Shown here piece by piece: positions 1 to 10,238 of a stretch of 64,000 nucleotides of DNA. The notes below the pieces were generated by a model. That model was not told the origin of the DNA. It made no database searches and was given only the letters and a program-made list of their open reading frames with translations. The translations under genes were made by a program, and so were the position numbers. The stretch lies in NCBI GenBank assembly GCA_944474755.1, contig OX104122.1, positions 6,659,223 to 6,723,222 on the forward strand, given 5' to 3'. The stretch is from Limnoperna fortunei (Eukaryota; Mollusca; Bivalvia; Mytilida; Modiolidae). Each line of letters starts with the position of its first letter. The stretch's first letter is position 1.

Positions 1-312
1 CAAACAGGGGCGGGGGTGGAAGTGGGAGGGGAGATTGTATAACAATGGTGTAAACACGGGTGTGGGTGTGGGTTGGTGGGAAGGTTTACTACTAACGATC
101 GTAGATATAAACACTAGCGGGATGGGAGTGGGTGGGAAGATTGTACAGTTGACGATGGTAGATGTAAACAAAGGGGGGCGTGGGAGTCGGTGGGAAGGTT
201 GTACAGCTGACGATTGTACATGTAAAGGGCGGGGTGGGAGTCGGTAGGAAGATTGTACAACTGACGATTGCAGATGTAAACAAGTGCGGCGATGGGGTGG
301 CTGCGAAGGTTT
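1..312 (+). repeat. G-rich minisatellite, 54-58 bp units
   Basis: About five degenerate units share the core TTGTACAGCTGACGAT, then GTAGATGTAAACA, then a G-rich segment such as GGGGCGGGGTGGGAG. Anchor copies of GTACA at about 143, 201 and 255 give spacings of 58 and 54 bases. The same family recurs at 1008-1212. Short open frames on both strands simply read through the repeat and are not taken as genes. Confidence 0.85.
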
Positions 313-379
313 ACTTTTTAAATTTCTCAAGACCCCATCAGGGGTATATGAATAATGACAAATAAACAAATAACATAAA

Positions 380-965
380 AGACAAAATAATTTTACAGAA
401 TTAGCGACCTTGGTCAAAGTATCTAAATCCGAATTAAACAATTCACAAAATGTGTCAGTATTACGATTTACACAATAATAGGAGGGAATATATTTCTTTC
501 TCTCTGTTTTAAAAAATTAACATTCAAACATATAATGGTACTCATCACCTAATTTGTTTTATCCACACAGATTACATATTCTGTCATCTCTTACAACACC
601 CCCAAAAACGATGGTTCATGCCTCTATAATTACACATGTTTGTCTTAAATCATATGGGAAGTTCAAGTAAATATTTTTCAAGATCATGAGAACGTTTAAA
701 GATTCTGTAGTTAAGACATTTGGCAGAATCAAATACATGTGTACACCATTGTTGTTTATATTGATCAAAATGTTTCTGTTTAACATTACTAATAAAAGAT
801 GAAGAATTTGGTACATGTTGTGTTAACCAATACTCAGAAAAACCACAATCATTTAAAATATTTTCAATACAAGTAAATATATTTCTAGTGTGTAATCCAT
901 AAAGTCACTTGTACAATACAGCATAAATTACAAATAATTCTGTTCCATAACCCCAGCATTCTACA
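380..965 (-). pseudogene. LINE reverse-transcriptase C-terminal remnant
   Basis: Read on the minus strand, broken frames give the C-terminal part of a LINE ORF2. A WGY segment near 940 is followed by a stretch containing CGFSEYWLTQH and KQKHFDQYKQQW (about 870-740), then KCLNYRIFK and a CNLCG...LGDEYHYMFEC cysteine/histidine motif (about 560-530). This order (WGY, Gxxx-W, DQxxQxW, K-C-Y-R-F-K, CxxC...DExHxxxxC) matches the region after the RT palm in many invertebrate LINEs. Stops and at least two frameshifts make it non-functional. The upstream RT is missing; the G-rich minisatellite lies immediately upstream instead. The minisatellite also lies beyond its 3' side. Family placement is inference from motifs. 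Confidence 0.7.
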
Positions 966-1007
966 TTTAATAAAAACATCAATGGGATATCTACCATATA
1001 TAACGCA

Positions 1008-1212
1008 ATTTGGACAGCTGACTATTGTAGATGTAAACAGGGCCGGGGTGGTAATGGTCGGTAAGATTGTACAGCTGACTATGGTAGATGTAAACAGGGG
1101 CGGGGTGGGAGTGGTCGGTAAGATTGTACAGCTGACTATGGTAGATGTAAACAGGGGCGGGGTGGGAGTGGTCGGTAAGATTGGACAGCTGACCATAATA
1201 GTAGAAGTTATA
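1008..1212 (+). repeat. G-rich minisatellite, 57 bp units (second array)
   Basis: Three to four well-conserved units of 57 bases (GTACAGCTGACT at 1069 and 1126) carry GTAGATGTAAACAGGGGCGG followed by GGTGGGAGTGGTCGGTAAGA. It is the same family and orientation as 1-312 and more homogeneous. The 57-base period is a multiple of three, so long meaningless frames stay open on both strands. Confidence 0.88.
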
Positions 1213-2404
1213 TTATGATCAATAAATTGTATGAGAATGCTAACTTTGATTGGCTAGAACATACATGTATAAAAGAGGACGGAAAAAACTTTGTTTTCAG
1301 TGACGTATCATACTATAGTAAGTTTCGAAGCGGCAATATAGCGGTTTTTTGGCTGACAAATAAAAACTGCTTACCGCGTTTGGTCCAGCTTATGCTCCTT
1401 TTGTAGATTACTGAATGTGTAAACTGACAACAACAATTATATCCAAATGATAGTCGTCGTTTTGAAATGCGGCAGATTTTTTCACTTTGATAGAGCACTT
1501 TTCTATAGTAAAGTTTGACCTAAATTACCACGGAAGTGTATGTTTGGAAGAGTCAATTGTTATCTATTCGAAATCCTTCGGGTCATGTCGTCTGCAGTTA
1601 AGGCGGGAAAAGTCTCGCGGTTTGTCCGAATACCATTGAACGTTACGAAAGCAGACGATCTTTTTGAAACTCAAATGGTTGACTTCCTATGTAAAATTCC
1701 CGTAGCAAATGTCAAGGACGATTTCGGATATTTCAACAACAATGGCATAATATAAAATATGAACGTGCTATCGTGTAGATTTTTTTCAAAGCGGATTTTA
1801 GCACTATAAAGGTACAGTATGGAATAATAAAAAAATGCAAGCAAAACGCTGAGCGCATGGGGGGTGTAACATTTAGTATAATTCATTGCGTGTGTAGATC
1901 TTTTTTTACAAATATAAAATTACAAAAATTAAATTGTTGAGTTCATTCTAATGGTTTGAATTTTATTTTTTTTTTATTGTTGTTTTTAACGACAATCCTG
2001 GAACACGGAACATTAGACGAGGCTACCAAGATATTTATTAAACGCACCTTCAAAAGTGGCGGGGGAGTAATTATCAATGAAAGAAGCAAGGTATAGCCCA
2101 GTGTATTATATAGTATGGCATCATGTTCTTCATATAGTTTACATGCGTTGATTCTACTTTTGAATACTCTTCTGGAATGGGGTTTATAATTTTACATTAT
2201 GCAAAAAAAGAATTTGAACGAATGTGTGAAAAAATTTATACATTTGGTAATTTTTTTGGATTATGTGTCGACATATTGTAACGTTTCAACTAATTTTATA
2301 TGCTGTTAATACGCGGTACTCCCCAAGCAAATCAATCAAAATAGTAACAAACTGTTTGAATAAAAAATACTCAGTTACATTGTAATGTGTGGTATATAAT
2401 GTGA
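1213..2404. other. Unassigned AT-rich DNA with one small ORF
   Basis: No domain was recognised. The stretch 1540-1755 (+) encodes a 71-residue frame with a second in-frame ATG at 1585 (MSSAVKAGKVSRFVRIPLNV). It is richer in CpG than its surroundings, and a GTAAAA follows CTAT near 1690 as a possible splice donor. It could be a first exon or a chance frame. The rest is AT-rich with T and A runs. Confidence 0.3.
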
Positions 2405-2905
2405 AGTACTATGTTCACGTAGTACATCAGATCAGTCAATTCTCAAATACGTAGTATACCAAACCAGCAAATTCTCAATACGTCGTACACCAAACCAGTA
2501 AATTCGTAATACGTAGTACACAAATCCAGGTAATTTTCAATACATGCATGGTGCAATAAGCCAGTCATTCTCAAATACGTGGTACACCAAACCAGTAAAT
2601 TCTAAATACGTTGTACGCTAAACCAGTAAATTCTTAAAAGGTTATACACCAAGCCAGTAAATTCTCAAAAACGTAGTATATTAAACCAGTAAATTCTCAA
2701 TACACAGCACACTAAGACAGTGAATTCTCAAAAAGCATAGTACACAAAGCCAGTTAATTCTCATTACATTGTACACCAAGCCAGTAAATTCTCAAATAAG
2801 TAGTACACTAAACCAGTAATTCTCAATACGTAGTACACCAAGCCAGTAAATTCTCAATACATAGTACGCCAAGCCAGTAAATTCTCAATAAGTCGTGCAA
2901 CTAAC
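2405..2905 (+). repeat. 32 bp AT-rich minisatellite
   Basis: About fifteen degenerate units of 31-35 bases follow the consensus ACGTAGTACACCAAACCAG then TAAATTCTCAAT. Units differ by several substitutions and small indels, so the array is old or loosely maintained. No coding potential is seen. Confidence 0.85.
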
Positions 2906-4735
2906 CACTAATCGATAATCGTAGAAATGTTTAAATGACAAATGTTTGCTATTTTAACCACAAACACGGAAATGAATATGCTCATCATAATTAGATTTGG
3001 TATAACTATTTGTCTATGCAAATCTTTATCTTTTATATTTTATATTTTCATTTGAGTTTGCATCATTTTAGCACCCTGCCTATGAACCATGCTTCAAGAT
3101 TTCGACCATTATGTAAACAAACAATTTTGTTGATATTTAATACCAAAGTAAGAACTTTGAATCGAGGAAACACTTAATCCAAGTAAATGATAATGTCGTG
3201 AACAGTACATTCCACAAAAACTCATCAAAATTTGGCATCAGTTTAGACGCTGTGCAACTCAGCCCATGGATATCCTGAATTTGTCTGTTTGTAGAGACCG
3301 AAATTTCGACCTTGTCCCAATTATAGTTTGTAATGCGCACAAGTCGTTTGAAACCTTTTCTTTAAAAAAAAATTCAGCAAAGAAGATCGCATTTTCTGTG
3401 ATAGTTTTTTTTGTTCGTTGAATTCGGTCACATTTCTTTGGATGTACATGTATGATTGGTTTATAATATAAAGATTCTTTACAAACAAATAGTTGGAAAA
3501 TATTGCTTTCCATTTAAACATAATTTACTACACAATTAAAGACAATGACTGCACGATGGCATACATTTAACATGGGTTTTGTTCAGGGCAATCTGGAATT
3601 CCACATTCACATAGAAGACATCAAGATCACGAATTGCACTAAGGGCAATCCGGAATCGTCATCAGAAAATATATCACCTTATTAAAATGAAGTTATCATA
3701 AAACAAATAGATAAGATGATAAAATTTCAACAACTTAAAATTATTAAAGAAATCTGAATTGACGTTCTATATTGTATTTTATATATTATGTTTTAAATTA
3801 AATTAATATTCTGTAGTTTTGCTGCTTGACAAACAAGTGGATTTGTCAGATAATTCCCACTAGTGATACCCACGCCGAAAAGTAATCGCTAAACAGGAAG
3901 TAGATGACCAAGGCGCATGAAATCGCCATACACCATATGCGCTATACGCTCAAGCAAACAATCAGGTTTCTACATGCTATAGTTGCTTAGAAAACTGCGA
4001 CGGAATTTTTTTACAGACGTACGAACGAAAAAATTTAAAACTCTTCTAAGCGTGGGTATAACAATAGCATTAGTATTAAACACGTTTGTAAAAATATTCA
4101 TTCAGATTCCAAATAGGTTTTTTTTTGTTTTTGTGTTGCGTTTGTCTAATCCGGATTTGTAACTGTTCCTTGATTTTTGGCTCTTGTTGTGCAGTCGGTT
4201 TTCTTTGCTATTTTTTTATAATACGAATGGGCGCTGTAGATAATGCAATAACGAATCATACGAAAGCGCAACAAAAAATGCATACAATTCATACTACACC
4301 TCGTTTTTACAGGATGACGCATAATGCGTAATAATTTTCTTGAGCGTACTGAAGATAAAGAAGTAAAATCAATCCACAATTACTTGAAATGAACAGTCGG
4401 AAATAAAAAAATGCTTGTTAAAAAAAATAATTTAAAGTATAATTTCCATCAGATAGAATTCGGGCATTATCAATGTTTTAGGCAATACCACTCTCCCTTA
4501 TTCAATCAATATATCATGACAATGCCCTGAATATAGGCAACTATTGAGAAAGTACTGATGACGTTGACATTAATTCTTACGAAAGAAACAAACAACGACA
4601 CTAACAACTGTGAATTGCAAATATTATTTGAATACATGCAAACTATTGTTTTTGTGATTTCTTTTCTTAATATTGAATTTAAAATAAAAGAAATGTTTTC
4701 AATTAGATTATTGGAAATAGACATCTTTGCTAGGT
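2906..4735. other. Unassigned AT-rich DNA
   Basis: No gene, RNA or structured repeat was recognised. Only short frames below 90 codons occur, none with recognisable motifs. T-rich and A-rich runs are common. Confidence 0.5.
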
Positions 4736-4995
4736 AAAGGTTACAATCGTTACAATCCGATACTCGGAGCGTAACCCTTGGCTAGCGAAGATGGGATAGA
4801 AACGATTTTGGGTCGGGGGTTTTCTCCGGGTACTCCGGCTTCCTCCCCCAATAAAAACTGGACGCCATGATATTGCTGAAAAATTGATGAAAGACGCGTT
4901 AAAACACCATTCAAACAAACAAACAAATAAAAACGGCTTTGGGTGGGTTTGCGCTGTACACAAACCGCTTTCATAAACCGACCGGATGTCCGGAT
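4736..4995. repeat. SINE-like dispersed repeat candidate
   Basis: The segment is more GC-rich than its flanks and carries GGGGGTTTTCTCCGGGTACT followed by CCGGCTTCCTCCCCCAATAA, then CTGGACGCCATGATATTGCT. It resembles a strongly conserved motif I associate with dispersed short repeats of mollusc genomes. It ends in an A-rich (CAAA)n stretch near 4910-4930, as expected for a retroposed tail. No pol III promoter boxes were confirmed, so SINE identity is inference. Confidence 0.4.
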
Positions 4996-6556
4996 GTCGT
5001 CTTTATCCAATAATCTAACCAGCAATCCTTAAATAAACTAAATTTACTTGCACGATTTAACATGTACAGTTCTGTAATACACTGCTGCAGCTAGGTGCGG
5101 GAAACCCAGCGATGTTAGATTGCAGATAAGGTCATAGGTCATTACAATCCCAGCACACTTCTCTAATTTAATGCCGAGTAGTATACGCAATCATATATAC
5201 TTTGATTGTAAAGTTTCATACAGATATGGAGTATGAAATTTAGACAAATAGAAATATTGCTCACTTTGAAATTTTAATAAAAATGAAAAAAAAATTATAT
5301 TTATTATAATTATGAATAGCATAGCAAGTAATAAAAATTCATAACAACAGTATAAGACTATTTTATTATTTAAAATAAATAAAAACTGTCCTAATAAACT
5401 AACACATTTATTTTTATTTTATTTCGGATTTTTCAAATTAAAACAATAATTTTGTTTTATTCCACAACGTTCGCCATAGTTGTCCCAATATTGGAACAAC
5501 ATAAATCCCTGTATAAAAAACAATAAAACATAATACAAAAGAAAAAAAATCTATCACTTTTAATCCAGTGCTGATACTGTGTTAAGAAGCAAACTGTCGA
5601 ATAAAAAACGAGAGACAAGTTCCAAACATCGGCCCAACATTGGATCTATGTTTGCCGATCGACGACACATTATACTTTCAAATTGCTTAAGTCATAGTAT
5701 AGTTGAACCAACGTTGCAATATCAACGCCAACCAACAACCAACGGTAAAACAATTTGCCAAAATTGGCCCAACGTCAGCATTCTGATTGGGCCAGTGTTG
5801 ACAAACCACGTGATCAATAGTAGACAAACTACCTTAACCACGTGAGCCACCAAGGCCCCTATGTTTTATTGTGTAAGTTAATAAATATATGTCATGGAAC
5901 TAAAGTGATGATTTATGAAAACGACTTAAATGTTAAATTATGATTGAGCTAAGTCTTTTTAATTCATTATGTTTAAGTTTGTCCCTGCATTGTAGTGTTT
6001 GTAAAAAACAGTACACCCGACTTATAACAAGACGCAATTATATCATCGAAGTATATGATTCTAGTTTCCGACAACAACACAACTAATTTTAACTATTAAC
6101 GAAAAACAGAGGAGTTACACTTATTTAGTTTATTTACGTTTATGGGTGGTTTTCGATGCTATTTTTACTGAAATATGAGATCATAGGAAACATTGTGTAC
6201 AATGCGAGTTCATATGTAATTGGCAATATATCTGGTGCATCTGTTTCAAACGAAAAATACAACACTTTAATAATAACACAGTGTTAATACAAAATTGTTT
6301 CACTGTTGCCTACAAGTTAAATAACTCATTAAAGAGAAACTAAAGGCAATAGAACAAACGCTGTTACAATATTAAACCTGTATTTATTATAGCACATATA
6401 TATTTAAGGTTGGTAAGCTTATTTAGACGACTTTGTGTCAGTTAACGATAAAGTAATCTAACAAACAATTGAAAAAAATCCTTATATTTTGAATTCAATA
6501 TTATAAAAAAAAATATGAAGAAAAAAATTAAACATTACTCGGTCACTTCTTGGAGA
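4996..6556. other. AT-rich DNA with palindromic CCAACATTGG-type motifs
   Basis: No gene is seen. A near-perfect 22 base palindrome lies at 5479-5500 (GTTGTCCCAATATTGGAACA, imperfect by one pair). Related dyads of the GGCCCAACATTGG kind occur near 5630 and 5757-5800. Such motifs are common in invertebrate miniature inverted-repeat elements, but I could not define element ends. Confidence 0.35.
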
Positions 6557-6816
6557 AGTATGTATGTATGTATGTATGTGTGTATGTATGTATGTATGTA
6601 TGAATGTATATATGTAAGTGTGTATGTATGTATGTATGTATGTATGTATGTATGTATGTATGTATGTATGTATGTATGTATGTATGTATGTATGTATGTA
6701 TGTATGTATGTATGTATGTATGTATGTATGTATGTATGTATGTATGTATGTATGTGTGTGTATGTATGTGTGTCTGTCTGTCTGTTTGTTTGTCTGTCTG
6801 TCTGTCTGTCTGTCTC
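6557..6816 (+). repeat. (GTAT)n / (GTCT)n microsatellite
   Basis: About 210 bases of nearly pure GTAT repeats grade through GTGT into about 45 bases of GTCT/GTTT repeats. Open frames rich in Tyr-Val-Cys-Met (plus) or Thr-His-Ile (minus) across this stretch are artefacts of the four-base period. Confidence 0.97.
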
Positions 6817-6818
6817 TC

Positions 6819-6902
6819 AAAAGGGGTCATTATCGTGCAAGGAGCGTAGTATTCTCCATACCCGTTTCAAACTGTTGTCTGCGCCCAGGCTTTCTATGTA
6901 AT
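6819..6902 (+). repeat. Dispersed repeat fragment, copy A
   Basis: The segment begins AAAAGGGGTCATTATCGTGC and ends near CCCAGGCTTTCTATGTAATA. It aligns by eye along its length with 36,914-36,994, sharing AAAAGGGG, TATCG.TCAAGGA.CG and CCAGGCTTTC. The family is unknown. It directly abuts the microsatellite, which suggests the microsatellite grew at the end of the element. Confidence 0.5.
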
Positions 6903-6910
6903 AATCTTAC

Positions 6911-7475
6911 AAGCCAATAACAAGAGGGCCTGCACTTGATACGAGCCTGGCAACTCAGTGGGTCCAGCACTGTGAGCATATCCAATATTGTTCCACCTGA
7001 GACGGCTTTAAGAAGAAGATATAAAGCAAGCTTGTGAATTATTTAAACTGACAGAGATCACATTGTTCCCACAATATAATTCTTCCATTGTAATGTGGTC
7101 GTATTTAACCTTTACATGGAAAATTACTGCTTGGAAGTATCGTTGAAATTGCGGTTTCAAACTCGTTTAGTCCAACGACTGGCGTAACGTGTAGAGCATT
7201 TGTTGCTTACCTTGTGGGGTGGGGGGGGTAACTGAACTCACTCCATTTCTAGTTGGGTTCAATCGATTTATTTTTTGGCTTTTGTGTTGTGGGTCTATGT
7301 TTTTTCTTTCTTTGTTGTTGTTTTTTTTTGTCCCTCTTTTGTTCATTCATGGTTCAGTCTGTCCATGACTTATCTTCGATTCTTTTTCTTTCTATCTATT
7401 TCTTTTAAATCAGCTATTTATATTGAAGACGTGTAACTGACCAATCTAATTCCATGAATAATGCTGATACGGTGA
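6911..7475. other. Unassigned DNA
   Basis: No gene is recognised. It contains a G run at about 7217-7229 and T-rich tracts at 7270-7400. Confidence 0.4.
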
Positions 7476-7545
7476 TAATATTCCTTGTATTAGCCTAACC
7501 ACTACCCGTGTACTATCTCTAGTATAAGCCTTACCACTACTCTAT
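7476..7545 (+). repeat. Outlying copies of the 36 bp minisatellite
   Basis: Two degenerate units (TTCCTTGTATTAGCCTAACC and GTATAAGCCTTACCACTACT) match the array that resumes at 8108. The intervening 560 bases, including the hairpin at 7561, therefore look inserted into or captured within the array. Confidence 0.6.
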
Positions 7546-7560
7546 AGAATTAAACGTTAA

Positions 7561-7674
7561 TTTCGGTAATTCATCGATGTATGAACTAGGTAGACTCACT
7601 CACAAACAAAATAAACATTCATGAAAGGTTTGTGAGTGAATCGACCTCGTTCATACATCGATGAATTACCGAAA
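7561..7674. repeat. Long imperfect hairpin (47 bp arms, 20 b loop)
   Basis: The arm 7561-7607 (starting TTTCGGTAATTCATCGATGT) is the reverse complement of 7628-7674 with only about four mismatches, separated by a 20 base AT-rich loop. The length suits either a miniature inverted-repeat transposon or a transcribed hairpin precursor. No target duplication was obvious. Confidence 0.8.
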
Positions 7675-8107
7675 ATATGCGCTTTATCCTTTTAATTCTT
7701 CTAAAATTGTTTTTAAATATTCACTATCTTTTCACAACATAAATTCATTATAAGTGTGCGACGCGTAGGAATATGCGCAATGAACTGAAGACGAAGACCC
7801 GGTCGGTTTTTAAGGACTATTTGGCATTGACAAAAGATATTTAAGTGAATTCCGTATACTAATGTTCCTCATTGTACCCGTGGTTTATATGTTACATCAT
7901 ATGTGACGTCATATCTGTTCGAATGCAACCTAAACCTAGCTATAGACGTTAATTCTTTTAAAATACGAACAGAAAAAAATTGTTTTGGTGGATTTTTGCG
8001 ATGAGAGGAAGAATTGGTGGCAAAGCCCTGCATCTTGCTCATTTTGTTGATTTGTTGTGACTGAGACAATTGAAGGTAGTAAGTTCTAATGGAAATTATT
8101 AATATAA
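7675..8107. other. Unassigned DNA between hairpin and minisatellite
   Basis: No gene or repeat is recognised in these 433 bases. They separate the two outlying 36 bp units from the main array. Confidence 0.4.
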
Positions 8108-8928
8108 TATTCATTGTATAAGCCTTACCACTACTCCGTGTACTATTCCTTGTAAAAACCTTACTAATAATCCGTGTAATATCCCTTGTATATGCCTTAC
8201 CACTACTCCGTGTAATATCCCTTGTATATGCCTTACCACTACTCCTTGTAATATCCCTGGTATATGCCTTACCACTGCTCCGTGTGATATCCCTTGTAAA
8301 AGACTTACCACTACTTTGTGTAATATCCCTTGTAAAAGACTTACCACTAATCCGTGTAATATCCCTTGTATATGCCTAACCACTACTCCGTGTAATATCA
8401 CTTGTATAAGCCTTAAAACTACTCCGGGTAATATCCCTTGTATATGCCTTACCACTACTCCGTGTAATATCACTTGTATATGCCTTACCACTACTCCGTG
8501 TAATATCCCTAGTATATGCCTTACCACTACTCCGTATAATATCCCTTGTATATGCCTTACCACTACTCCGTGTAATATCTCTTGTATATGCCTTACCACT
8601 ACTCCGTGTAATATCCATTATATGTGCCTAACCACTACTCCGTATAATATTCATTGTATAAACCTTACCACTACTCCGTGTACTATTCCTTGTAAAAACC
8701 TTACTAATAATCCGTGTAATATCCCTTGTATATGCCTTACCACTACTCCGTGTAATATCCCTTGTATATGCCTTACCCCTACTCCGTGTAATATCCCTTG
8801 TAAAAGACTTACCACTACTCCGTGTAATATCCCTTGTAAAAGACTTACCACTACTCCGTGTAATATCCATTGTATATGCCTTACCACTACTCCGTGTAAT
8901 ATCCATTGTATATGCCTTACCACTACTC
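8108..8928 (+). repeat. 36 bp minisatellite, about 23 units
   Basis: Units follow CCTTACCACTACTCCGTGTA then ATATCCCTTGTATATG, exactly 36 bases. Because 36 is divisible by three, a 12-residue pattern (CNIPCICLTTTP on plus; RDITRSSGKAYT or similar on minus) stays open for hundreds of codons on both strands. This is a reading artefact rather than evidence of a protein. The unit order 8115-8210 (with TATTCATTGTA then TATTCCTTGTAAAAACC) recurs at 8650-8745, so part of the array was duplicated in blocks. Confidence 0.95.
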
Positions 8929-9624
8929 CAGGGATTTACACTAACAGTCGCCCAGTCGCCCAAGGCGACTTAATAATTGCATGGGCAAGTAAAGTTTGCT
9001 TTTCGATCGTCCAGGTGGCGATCTGTGATTATTTGGTTGATATCCGTTTTCACGAATTTTACCCTGTCATTCTGAACAGTAGCGGTATGTCTCCTTTCAA
9101 TTTTATTTCCATATTGGTAAGAAATCTGAAATATTTTTGTTTTTGCGTCATGTTTATCCTGTTTACGCGCCACACAGTGTTAGCTGGTCCCGTTTGGCTT
9201 TACCATACATGTTTTCTTTGTACATAAAGCTTAGTAAAAATGATACCGGAAACCAGTTCAAAAGGAAAATTTCCGGAGCGGATATGAATTCGGTGCCGGA
9301 GATTGCATTTACGATGCGGCTTGTGATGAGTATTGCATGAATGATTTAAACATAATACACATTAATACTTTGGCAGTAACTTTCAACAAAGTAAATTTAG
9401 ATCTTTAAATACTTTTAATAGTGCATTTTATGTTGCATAATATTATTTGTTTTACAGTTCTATCCTATCATTTATTTCCAGTTTTAATTTATGGAAGTTT
9501 ATTCTTTTTTCATTATAAACAAATATGAAATGTGTGGGCGCCTAACCTTTTCACTGGGCGCCAAATTTTTTTAAGTTAGGAGACCAGGTGGCAACCACGA
9601 TAAAAAAGTTAGTGAATATCCCTG
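8929..9624. mobile_element. Short inverted-repeat DNA transposon, non-autonomous
   Basis: This 696 base segment interrupts the 36 bp minisatellite. It starts CAGGGATTTACACTAAC and ends with the reverse complement CAGGGATATTCACTAAC (two mismatches in 17). The flanks repeat TACTC at 8924-8928 and 9625-9629, a possible 5 bp target duplication. That is weak evidence, because the host sequence itself contains CTACTC in every unit. Ends in CAGGG resemble hAT elements, but hAT duplications are normally 8 bp. No transposase is present. The interior carries GC-rich motifs such as GTCGCCCAGTCGCC and GGCGCC. Confidence 0.65.
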
Positions 9625-9767
9625 TACTCCGTGTAATATCCATTGTATGTGCCTTACCACTACTCCGTGTAATATCCCTTGTATATGCCTTACCACTACT
9701 CCGTGTAATATCCCTTGTATATGCCTTACCACTACTCCGTGTAATATTCCTTGTATATGCCTTACAC
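9625..9767 (+). repeat. 36 bp minisatellite, four units after the insertion
   Basis: Four units identical in type to 8108-8928 resume directly after the inserted element, showing that the two arrays were once continuous. Confidence 0.92.
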
Positions 9768-10238
9768 TAACATTTAACAAAATAATCAATTGTCTATATT
9801 TGTTGGTAAAATTACGTCACATAACGCAATTTTTCTGTTTTCCAGACCAGGGGTGTATTTCTTTTAAATGAATCTGAAACATATTTTACAATTATTATTT
9901 TATAAATCCCAAATCATGTTTGAACCATGTGCAAAAACGCCATGTTCCAATTAACTGATTTTTAACATGGCTGCAAATGAGAAAAATCGTTGCTGTTAAT
10001 TTTTGTTAAAAAATGGTGCAAACCCCAGGCAGGTGCTGGCACGTTCATGACATATTTTGTTTTCAAACATTGCTCATACATGATTTCATATTACAACAGC
10101 ATCCTTAATAAAAGTTTCTAATTATCTGCAACGATTAAAGAGAAATAAAATGCATAGAAAACATTGAATCGCTCACATGATCTTTACTGATACTTCTAAT
10201 TTAGAAATCATAAGGTATTTTGCACCAATTTAGTAGAG
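9768..10238. other. Unassigned AT-rich DNA
   Basis: No gene, RNA or repeat is recognised. Confidence 0.4.

Noticed and set aside
6482..6901. Tyr/Val/Cys- or Thr/His-rich proteins
   Set aside because: Products of a tetranucleotide microsatellite in all frames.
8316..9227. 303-codon ORF as a cysteine-rich secreted protein
   Set aside because: It is the 36 bp minisatellite read through, open on the other strand as well, and it ends inside the inserted transposon.
8929..9624. Firm hAT assignment
   Set aside because: CAGGG ends fit, but the visible duplication is 5 bp and no transposase is present.
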